In this document: piece by piece, positions 53,449-62,647 of the stretch
Layout of the letters: each line of letters starts with the position of its first letter
How positions within the stretch are numbered: position 1 is the stretch's first letter
Notes under the pieces: model-generated
Seen by the model: the letters and a program-made list of their open reading frames with translations, nothing else
The model's database searches: none
What the model was told of the DNA's origin: nothing
Translations under genes and position numbers: made by a program
Source of the DNA: Setophaga petechia
Lineage: Eukaryota; Chordata; Aves; Passeriformes; Parulidae
Length of the DNA stretch: 64,000 bases
Reading direction: 5' to 3'
NCBI GenBank assembly: GCA_024362935.1
Contig: JANCRA010000001.1
Location: 50,937,501 to 51,001,500 of the forward strand

Positions 53449-53486
53449 ATGGCCAGCATGGCGTGTGAGGTGATGCCTCTGCAGAG
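53449..53486 (+). CDS. FAM13A: FAM13A short isoform, alternative first coding exon
   Basis: The coding part of this exon reads M-A-S-M-A-C-E-V-M-P-L-Q plus AG, then the donor GTACGT at 53487. Joined to the exon at 62606 it gives ...MPLQ-S-SQEDERPMSPFYV. The human short isoform is recalled to start MACEIMPLQSSQEDERP, so the match is direct. The first ATG (53449) has T at -3 and G at +4; the second (53458) has A at -3 and G at +4, the stronger context, and corresponds to the human start. The first is given as the outer limit and the second is the likelier start. The product lacks the whole RhoGAP domain and keeps the shared C-terminal part. The donor phase is identical to that of exon 38770-38942, which permits alternative first-exon use. 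No in-frame stop lies between 53221 and 53449, but no in-frame ATG does either. Confidence 0.9.
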
Positions 53487-56098
53487 GTACGTGTCCAACC
53501 GGGGCGAGCCCGGGGCTTCTGCCGGGCTGTCCGGCACGGGGGAACCGGGACTCGGAGCGCCCTGGGAGCGGGGGTGCCCGCTCGGGAGTGGGATACCCGA
53601 CCGTGCAACAGGTGGGGCCGTTAGCGGGTCTCCGGGGGTGGGAGATCTCCAGCGTCCTCGGGCGGAGATGGGGGTTCGATGTAGCGCCCCGAAATCCACA
53701 CAGCTGTGGATTTCTCTGTCCGGAGTAGGAGCAGCTCTCAGGTGTCGAGGGACCCCGGCCAGCCCTGGATCTCCGGCAGCTCCGGGCGATGCCGATCCCT
53801 CCGGCGGCTGCGGTACTGCGGTGCGGGAGCGCGGCCCCTGCGCACAGCACACCGCCGGCTGGCAGCTCGCACACCCAGCCTGCCGCAGCACGGGCGACAG
53901 GTTTAGTTTTCGGAGGAAAAGGGCTGGGTGTTTCCAGGGTGCCGGCGCACACCTCCCTTCAGCACCCGCTGTCAGCAAGTACCTGTGCTGGCATGTGCTC
54001 TCGCCACACTATGGCAGGGACAGCTGCAGTCAGGCTTCTGAAATGGCAGGGCACAGACCGCTGCGGGGAGGTGTGTACACAGCCCTTTCACTGGGTCATC
54101 AAATTCTTTTTTTTATTTTTACTATTCGTTCAGTTCTCAAAATTAAGCAGTCCATATCTCCCCTGGTAGTATTTGAATGGCCTGAATATCAGTCTTTCTG
54201 TAATCTACGAAACAGTAAATAAAAAATTGACTGTGCCATTTCAGCACTATGGTGGTGCTGTTTCAGCAGAAACTGCAGAGTTGCTGCTTACTTGAACACA
54301 ATAAAATAGTAACTGAAATTGCTGCACAAACTGTTGTTGCCTTGATAAAGTGCAGGATCTTCTGTAGGTAGGTGTGGAGAAAGTCTCTTTGGCACTATTG
54401 CAGTCATGGAGTTCCATGTTGATGACTGCAGAGAAACAGAAATATGGTTTGAATGTCTTAAAGAAGTGGTCACGGTGCATCATTTCTATTTGAAGGACCA
54501 GTCTCACATAATATCTTTAACCTTTCAAGGATCTGACTGTCCTATCAGTGGTAGGAACAAGTGGTTGTTATTGTGCTCTTGACTGTTCACCCCAGGGGAA
54601 GATAGGTTTCACAGACTGGCTCTAATTAGTCTCTTTGTTGTTGCAAGGAGTCTCGATCAGTTAGAGATGCAGTCAGCACTTAAAAAATGAGGAATTTTCT
54701 TCAAACTCCATTAAACTGTAAGCATGGTACAGAATTGGTTTTGAGTTTTTCACTTAAAATAATTCACGCAATTCTGGCTCCTTTTCCATCTCCTTGATCT
54801 ATTTTTGAGCTGTGTATACTGTACTTTTTACCGCCTTAGTTTTTTTGGCACAGATTGCCAGATCCCTTTACAATGGCATTCTCCAGGTTGCACCTTTATT
54901 TTCCTGTTCTTCCCTCCCTCAGGGCAGAGTTTCGCTGGCTTTGAGCATTTTTTTGTCAGCTTCAGGAAAGCTGATAACTCCAGTATTGGTTAGTACCAGT
55001 GTGGATAGCACTATGTTTGTGGTTGCTGTGGGGTGGACAGACTGATGTTGCTGTTCCAGCTGAGGACAAATTGCAGTGCATGGTTCCTATTACTGGGTTT
55101 AATCAGAGTAGTGACACCCTTCAGGTTCTGTGATTTAGGACGCATGCCAAGCTGAAAGAATCTGTCTTTCCCTCTCAAGGAAGGGAATGAGCTGCCTGCA
55201 GTAGTCACACTTGGGTCTCTTCCTGGGTGAGTGAACTTGCTCCTGCCCATCTCCTGCAGGTGCTCTGCTCCATGCTCTCTTTGGGTCCACGAGGCTGGCC
55301 ATGCTGTGCCTGCCATGGAAACCCTCCTGTGCTGAAGCAGTACAAGTGTGTAGCTGGTGTGTAAAACTTGTGAGAGGGAGAAGGGCTCTGTGTCTACCCA
55401 GATTTGTGTGAGCTGTGAGTCTGTCTTCCAGAAAATCATACAAAGTGCTTGCATAGAGCCATATAGACTGTAATGGTGTCATCCTATATATAGATATCTG
55501 TGGGAGGGCATTTGATGGGTATGGTGTCCTGCTGTGAAGGAGTGACAGTGGGGATGTCAGGGTTATGTTTCATTGCATGGGAAGAGGTGGAGGGCCAAAT
55601 GTGTTGAATGCAGTAGGTAGTATATTGCCCAAGCACTGTAGAAGGCACTGGTGAATGTCACATTGATTGCATCACTGATTTTCCAACAACTTACCCACCA
55701 GTAATTGTCTCTTCTATTACTATTAGGCTACCATCTTTTCAGAATAGCATTAGCTTACTTTGGTATCCCAGCTTCCTAGTTGGAGTGCTACTAATGCTGT
55801 TAATGCATGTTTTGATTCATCTATTCTGGCTCAGTCTATTGCAGATTTAACAACAGCTGTGCAAAGCTGAGGCCTGTGGTTGCCTTTGCCAATAATATCT
55901 GCCAGTTTCTGTAGGAGATAAGGAAGGCAGGTACACACTTGGGCTTTGTTTGTGATCGGTGGCCCCTGTTGCTTAACAAGTCAAGGTAGCAGAAGAGTGA
56001 GGCCATCACAAATATTTTTAGCAAGTGCATCTGAAAGCGGTAGGGAATGTGACTGGTCTGTTTCTAACCCATACAGCAGCAGTTGTCTGGATTGTTAT

Positions 56099-56158
56099 CA
56101 GGATTGTTTGATTTACCTTATTGGTTACCAGGATTGTTTGATTTACCTTACTGGTTGG
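56099..56158. repeat. 30-bp tandem duplication, two copies
   Basis: CAGGATTGTTTGATTTACCT and its continuation occur at 56099-56128 and again at 56129-56158. The copies match at 27 of 30 positions. A decayed partial third copy (CTGGATTGTTATCA) lies just upstream. Because the unit is a multiple of three it produces a repeated peptide in a small open frame (GLFDLPYWL), but there is no sign that this is translated. Confidence 0.9.
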
Positions 56159-58306
56159 TTCATTTGGGATCTTTCACAAGTTCCCAGCAGTTCAGCCCGA
56201 GAACACTGCTGTATTCCACCATCTTTTTGTTTGTTTGTTTTGGGAGGGGTGGCTGCTGTGTTCCCTTTATCAGATTTGTGAACATTTTTGTGTTTAAGTT
56301 GTACATAAGTAAATAAGTCTGATCTTTTGGACTTTGCCATCACTTTCTATCCAAGGTACTGGAAGTGCTTGACAAGCCCTAATGAAGTATATTCTGGAAT
56401 ATGGATGTGAAGTATACTCTCTGAGGGTGGAGAGAATTGAATCTAGTTTTTTTCTTTGTTTGCTTTGGGTTTGGGTGGGTTTTTTCTTCTGGTGGAAGAA
56501 TGAAGAAAAATTTAAACCTGTGGCTCTCATCTTCCTCAAGTCATAGCTTGTTAGAAAATGCTATGTGAGTTTTATGTCTTCCAAGCGCAGATTTGACCCC
56601 TGTCTTATCACAGCTGTGACAGGTGAGTGTAGAAGCTTGTGGAAGCTCTTCCTCAGTACCAGTGGGGAGGAAGGCTCTGACTAAAAGAGGAAATTGGTGT
56701 GGAAATTTTATTTGGTGTTTGTCTCTGGGGTGTCTACCTGATTAAGCAAGAAAATATTAATATTTGCCTAGAAACTGGCCTCTTAGATACATTTATTTGA
56801 AGTGTGCAAGCTTTTAACAAACAATCCTGAAACTGAAATCACTGGTTACCTAGTAACAGTTCTTTGCCATTATAATGCAACAGGTATGTGTGTGTTATGC
56901 AACTTCACTGTTAAATTCTGAGAAGAGGTGAAACTTTGGCTGGTACATTCATTCTGCCTCTTTCTGAGCCATTTTCTGATTTTACCCTAGTGAGGACCAT
57001 TGCCAAACCACAAGTGAAAGAAAAGACACTGCCCCGTCTTTCTTAATAAGACCCAACTAGCTTAAGAAGTAAAACAACAAAAGTGAGCTGTTTAACATTG
57101 ACGTCATTTTATAAAAGATAAACATATTTGCAATCTAGGAGGATAGTAAGCAGAAAATAATTACACAAAATTATGCTGTCAAGGGCTCCGGGATATTCAG
57201 GTATGTTAATATAAATGGAAAATCTGCCTCTTGCTCACAGTGGCACTTAATCAGCCAGAAGTTCTGCTCACTTCAGCTTGCCATGGGATAGCCTATACTT
57301 CTCTGATGTCTAATGTTGCTTTGAAGTAGGAGGAGGTGTGCAAAAAGCCTTCAGTATACTTTTTTTCCTTTTCAGGTAATTTGCTTCAATCTCAGAGCCT
57401 CCTCACATACAGCCTGCACAGTTATGCCTCTGGATAGATGCCTGTGCATTGTAATTTATTTGAGAGATCTTTAGGAAAAACATGCTGAAGAAACAGCATT
57501 GAGGAAGATGATGAGATCCCTTGGAGTTTAATATTTAAACCAGTTCACCCGCACCCAAGTAATTGGAGATATTTTGCATAGTATGATATTTTTGCAGAAT
57601 ACGTGAGTTCAGAATAAAGAAGTTGAGTTGGCAGCCTTGGATTTTGACGTGTGGCTCATTTGCTGAGTAGCTTACTTAATTTTCAGTGGTGTGCATGGTT
57701 AGATGTAAGCACAACTATTGTGAAGACTGGAGATAAATATCTGAAACAACACATTGTGGTTTTGACTTATTAAAGTTACTCTTCAGGGAAAATGGAAATG
57801 TTGGCATGGAAATAACTCTCACAGGAAAATAGCTGTTGAGCATTTGTTTTTTAAACAGTGCATATATGGCATTCTCTCCTCCCCCTCCATTTAAGGATAT
57901 AGAACAAGGGTGGCATTGCTCAAGGATTGAGGGTAGGTCCTGACTTTAATGATGATCATTGTATCACTGCAGTGTTATGATGTTAGATTAAATTTATGGT
58001 TAATCTTGCATCAACGATGGTATTATTCTTTCTTCTTTTGCATAATGTACCTCAATATTTATTTGAAGGAAGTTTATTTTGAAGGATTTATTTGAAGGCA
58101 AAAGCTTGTGTTGCCTGCTATCTCTCATTTGCAAAAACATTGCCTTTTACCCACTGCTGTGAAGCGCAAGCTATGAGTAAATAGCTCTATTGAGAAAATA
58201 AGCGTGCAATAAATTTTCATGAGCTGTTTCAATCTTGCATTTTTTTGCAACATTGAAATAACTTTTAAGGGGAAATTACTTGGGTGGGTGAAAAAGTGCT
58301 GAAAAA

Positions 58307-58331
58307 TTTGTAAATAAAATTTGTAAATAAG
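58307..58331. repeat. 13-bp tandem duplication TTTGTAAATAAAA
   Basis: Two adjacent copies of TTTGTAAATAAAA, the second ending in AAGG. It is small and intronic, with no assigned role. Confidence 0.7.
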
Positions 58332-58956
58332 GTGAGACCTTCTGCAAAAAGCACTACTGTGGCCTCAAAATCAGTGTTTCCTTGAGGATCTTTTTAGTGT
58401 TGTTGGTGTTGAATGTCATAATAAGTAAATAAACAATATTGTTAAAATTCTCAGTAGATGCAAAAATTGTATGTCTTTTGATCCAAGGAGGCATAGGTGT
58501 TCTGAATGATGAGGAAAAAAAGCAAGGGGGAGATAAGTTTGAAGCCTTAAGAAATCACTGAAACAATAGCCTTCCTTCTCCTCCCTCCAAAACTTGCATT
58601 AACTTTGGATATCATTAGTAATTTGATGTCACTGAATTTTTCATTGGCCTTTTGTTTGATTGCATTAAAAATAAAAGCAGCTATTGCTTTGCATTAAAAA
58701 AGTATTCTTACTAAAAACCAGCTGCATTTCTTTCAAAGTGGAGGATTTCTGTGGTAGAATCGAAAGGGAGCCATTCCCTTATCTAATATTTGAGGTCAGA
58801 ACAAACAGAGCCTCTGGCAGAGCATTAGGAAAACATGACCTTGGCTGAGCAGCAAGACCCTGCCAGTGTCTAGGCCCTTCATCTCTGGTGCAAAATGTTG
58901 ACCCGTGAGTCAAAGTACATTTTCATAATTGTAAAAGAAAAAAAAAAAATCCAACC

Positions 58957-58998
58957 AAAAAACCCCACAAAGCCGAAATCTGGTGGGTTTTTTTTTTA
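58957..58998. repeat. A/C-rich and T/G-rich inverted repeat
   Basis: AAAAAACCCCAC (58957-58968) pairs with GTGGGTTTTTT starting at 58984 across a 15-nt loop, with one unpaired C. It is low-complexity in nature and may be a chance pairing. Confidence 0.45.
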
Positions 58999-59300
58999 AA
59001 TTTCATCAACTAAATGTCCCATTTAAGTTTGAAAAGAGATGTGGAGCAGTAAAGCAGCAGTAGCTTCATAAGGGAGGTTCCAGTGCCAGGAAGATAAGAC
59101 AGAAGAGCTGCTGCTGGTTAAGTGCAAATGAAACAAGGAGGAGGGACCCTGGACCACTCTGACCTGCAGTGGGAGCTCAGGCCAGCGAGGAGAGGGCTGA
59201 GACAGGGGTATTCCTTATGCGCCTAAATAAATTGGGAACTTTCCATCTAATTGGGTGTTCTACAGCAGGCTCAGCACCTCCCTTATTCTGCCTGCAGGGC

Positions 59301-59368
59301 AAGATGATTTAAAGGTTGGACTTGTTCTGAGAGGTCTTTTTCACTCTCAATGATTCTATGGTTCTATA
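59301..59368 (+). mobile_element. CR1 LINE 3' end fragment, plus strand
   Basis: AAAGGTTGGACTTGTTCTGA, GAGGTCTTTTTCACTCTCA and the closing ATGATTCTATGGTTCTATA are the terminal CR1 wording, including the short ATTCTATG-type tandem tail characteristic of the family. Only the last part of the element is present, consistent with 5' truncation at insertion. It lies in the short-isoform intron in the sense orientation. Confidence 0.85.
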
Positions 59369-62300
59369 AGACATCAGAAAAAAAAACCAAAAAACCAAAC
59401 ATGACTACCTGTTTAAGAATGTGAGGAGTGAATGTAGCATTGCCTATAACATTCCTGTTGCAAAAGAGGGAGGCAAAAAAGGATAACTCTCCTTCTGTAA
59501 TGGAGATACATCATTTTACAGTTAGTCTTCACCCAGGCTTTCCTATTTCCTTCTTCAAAAATAGAAAAGATGTGCCTGACAATCCCAAGATGTGCTAAAC
59601 TAACTGGTGGGCTAAACTGGTGTTCCTTCCAGTCTGATAAACTTTTTATTATTTCAGTGGTGGTCACAAACATATATTATATTACTTCTTTACCCATGAA
59701 ATAGACAGAACAAATGTGGTTTGTTGTGGGTTTTTATGTTTGTTTTGGGTTTTTTTTCTTGGTTTGGCTGGTATTTGTTTTGGTTTTTAGCAGGAAGGAA
59801 GTTGTCATGTAATCTCCCAAGTATTTCATGGAAGCGATTAATTTCTGTTTAATCCCTGGATTTAGGTGAGCTATTTATATGCTTGAGAAAAAAGAGGCTG
59901 CTGTATTTTGCACTCACCTGCTTGGCCAGGTAATCAGTGATAGCTGAATAAATAACTGGAGTTTTATTAAGTTATTTCATGCCTTCTGAACATAAAGCAT
60001 ACATAAATCTGGACAAAACTTTGAGGATAAAAAAATCCCAACCAAACAAAAAACCCCAAAATATAATTCGCTGCTAAGCCTGTTTATCTAATGGATAAGT
60101 TCTTTGCTGAGCAAGGTAAAAATTTAAAAGTTTTTTATGGTTTTGTCAAAAGTCTGTATTTCGTACTAGTTAAGTTGGAGGTCTTCACCCGAGATTCAGC
60201 TACTGCTCATTTGCTGCATGTGTAAAACTATGAACCACTTTTGAGTAAGAGAGGTTTTTCACAGCTACAGTTATTACCAACCATGTGAAATCTGGAAACT
60301 TGATCTAATGAAACTGATATTTGGTTTCTGATTTCTGTAAGAGCTTTCTTCTCTGCCATTCCCAGTTAATGGGCTTAAAATATTTGTTGCAGTTAGAAAA
60401 CTTGCTTGAATTTAAGAGGCATCCAGTTACATTTGCTGTAGAAGAAAGGGAAGGAAATGCAAGAGGGTTCAGAGTCCCTGCTGAATACTACTTTTCCATC
60501 TGCTCTGTCAAAACAAATGTTGGGAGCATAAATGTAAAAGATGATTTGGACTTTGTATGATTGTGCTGCTTTGATTTGGAAGTTAATTACAAACCTTGAA
60601 ATAAGGAGGGGTGTTTATGATGGAAAAGAAAGCATGGTTGGTGTGGCTTCAGCAACTGCCATTTATACATAAAGCAGCATTTGGTGTTGTCATGTGAAGT
60701 TGCATTAATGCACAGAAATCTTGATGGCACTGTGAGTTTTCATTTATGTGAGAAAAAATTTTTCATGTTTTCTGTCCAATACTTGGATTTGTTTGCATTG
60801 AGATTACAAGTACAGCTATTAATGTAGTGAACTGAGCATAGCATAAAACTTCATCAGCAGCTTTGTAAGTTTAAAGTGCTTTCTTTACACTTAAAAACTA
60901 CTCTGTGAGTGCCAAATAAATTGATAGCATGCATGCAAGCTGGGAGACGGCATGCCATCAGAGGAGGGAGCCTTGCCTGGCAGAGGTTCCTTCCCATGTC
61001 TTTGTTGCAGGTTGTCTTCAGGGAAGGCAGTAATGGGTATTTCCATGTTTCCATCAACTTTTTCTAGGCAGTCTCAAAGCTGTAGCAGTTTCTCATGAAG
61101 ACTCTTCAGGTGCTGTTAGCCTCAGCTGACAGGCAGGCACTCTCCACCTGCTGTGCACTGCTCTGTTCCTGCCTGGCTCTGGGAGCAGCAGCAGCAGCTC
61201 CTGGGCACTGCAGCTTGTTCAGGCCACTGAAGACAGGCTTGTGAAGTGGCAGCAAGGTTCCCAGTAGCAGCTGTGCTCCCAGTCTTCTTGGGGAGCTGCT
61301 GAAAGCTGTCCAGTCACTGTTGCCTTTCAGAGGTGATGAAGTTTTGGCAGGCCACACTGATGTCAGAGTCAATTTCTCTTCCTTCCGCTCTATGGTGTTT
61401 GGTGTTACCCTCAAATTAGGTTTCCTGCATCTTGTCCTTTAAGGTCTTTTCTTTAGATATATGTTTGTGAATCTTTCCATATTCTAGTTGGAAGGTTGAA
61501 TCCCTGTGATTATTTCTCTGGGAACACTGGCTTGCTTATCTGTCAGCTTCCCTTTTTGACTCCCTTGTATCTTGCCTTCTCCCTTATACTCTGCTCCCCT
61601 CAGTGAATTTGATGTTCATGTTTGTGGATCTGTTCTAACCTTGGCTGGGTTGGAAATGAGCTGTGGTTGAATCTGCCTCTGGCTCTGTGCAGTGTGAGGG
61701 CGGGGTACTTACCTGCTGCAGGCCAGTTTCAGCTCACCTTGCTGAGGGAGCTTCATGCTGGCTCCAATGGAAGCTGCAGAAAGTACCTGAGTACTTGATT
61801 TCCTAGTTGCAAATCCTACAGAGATGTTCCTTTCCCCTTTATCGAGTGTTTAGAGCAGCTTTTATAAGCCAATAAATAAAATCCTTCCAAATCCAGGAGA
61901 TCATGTGTGTTGCTGTGTCCCAGCTCACTGTTACCCTTGTTCCTGCACAGGCACAATGGGCTGATCAGGGCTGGTAAGTCACTTGCCAGGTGGTTATGTT
62001 GGGGCCAGGCCAGCTGATGACTAAAACACAACTAAACGTTTTGTCAGGGGACCTCCACACCAGCCAGTGGCAATCCCTGATCTCAAGCCTACAGAAATGT
62101 CACTCAAATAAACTTTCCACAGGAGTGGTAAAACTGGGGAATAGGTAGCCTCATGCATACACATCTGTGGCCATTCTTTGGTTACTCAAGATGTCCTTTG
62201 TTTTTTGTTTTTTTTCCCCCAAATTTGGCTTTAATAGGCAGATTGTTTAATTCTGGAGCAGCAGACAGCAAAGGACTCTCTTGGTTTTCCTGGCAAAATG

Positions 62301-62605
62301 CTTTATTGTTGCTATGGGAATAGCCCTAGCACTGTTGCAGAGTCAGAATGACTCCTGGCTGTCTAGCAGGAGATCTGTTACGCCACATTTGTGGACATTG
62401 GGAAACGAGTTGGATTGCCAGGATTTAAGGAAAGTAACTTAAAGCTTTTTCTTCCATGTGTCAACCAGAGGACAAAACAGACTTAAGTATTACCTCTGTA
62501 ATGGGTGCAGTTTCACTTTTGTTGTCTCTGCTTTTTAAGAGTATCTTGAGCTGCAAATACAAGTCAGAGCTGCATACTAACTTACAAAATATATTTTGTT
62601 TTTAG

Positions 62606-62647
62606 CTCCCAAGAAGATGAGCGGCCTATGTCACCCTTCTACGTGAG
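62606..62647 (+). CDS. FAM13A: FAM13A 42-nt exon shared by long and short isoforms
   Basis: The exon completes a Ser codon from either upstream exon and reads S-SQEDERPMSPFYV plus AG. Recalled human FAM13A has SSQEDERPLSPFYLS at this place. The acceptor is TTTTTAG at 62605 and the donor GAG|GTATTT at 62648, which is somewhat weaker than the other donors in the gene. The exon enters and leaves in the same phase and is divisible by three, so skipping would keep the frame. The SPF and acidic residues suit a disordered, possibly phosphorylated linker. It is the first common exon after the two alternative upstream exons. Confidence 0.94.

Larger units (their letters stand above)
52960..53900 (+). 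promoter_or_regulatory. Intragenic CpG island: promoter of the short FAM13A isoform
   Basis: GC content and CpG density rise sharply against an AT-rich surround, most densely from 53220 to 53560. A canonical GC box GGGGCGGG lies at 53306-53313 and further GC-box-like GGGCGGG motifs lie just before the first exon (53420-53441). No TATA box is visible, as usual for CpG-island promoters with dispersed starts. The island ends in an alternative first exon with a good donor. Mammalian FAM13A also has an internal promoter for a GAP-less isoform, and a human antisense lncRNA (FAM13A-AS1) maps in this part of the gene, so bidirectional activity is plausible. The exact start site cannot be read from sequence. 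Confidence 0.88.
38943..62605 (+). other. FAM13A intron of the long isoform, about 23.7 kb, containing the internal promoter
   Basis: The intron runs from GTTAGT at 38943 to TTTTTAG at 62605. For the long isoform it is all intron; for the short isoform transcription starts inside it at the CpG island near 53.2 kb. The part before 52.9 kb is AT-rich and shows no exon. The part after 53.5 kb holds the 30-bp duplication at 56.1 kb, an A/C-rich to T/G-rich hairpin near 58.97 kb, a CR1 3' end at 59.3 kb and several A-rich runs with C interruptions (58.94-58.97, 59.38-59.40, 60.03-60.06 kb). Open frames such as 42095-42451, 44371-44643, 46792-47160 and 60321-60560 have no recognised domain. Confidence 0.85.
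53487..62605 (+). other. First intron of the short FAM13A isoform, about 9.1 kb
   Basis: The intron runs from GTACGT at 53487 to the acceptor TTTTTAG at 62605. It shares its acceptor with the long-isoform intron that starts at 38943. Long first introns next to CpG-island promoters often carry enhancers; AT-rich, non-repetitive stretches around 57.5-58.8 kb look suitable but nothing specific is demonstrable. Confidence 0.8.

Noticed and set aside
53197..54222. Long open frames on both strands (251-333 codons) across the CpG island
   Set aside because: High GC depletes stop codons in every frame. The peptides are low-complexity Pro/Ala/Arg/Gly, have no domain, and the plus-strand frame is cut by the real donor at 53487.
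60321..60560. 79-codon open frame preceded by a CCCAG acceptor-like site
   Set aside because: The frame ends in a stop without a convincing donor and has no match to recalled FAM13A segments.
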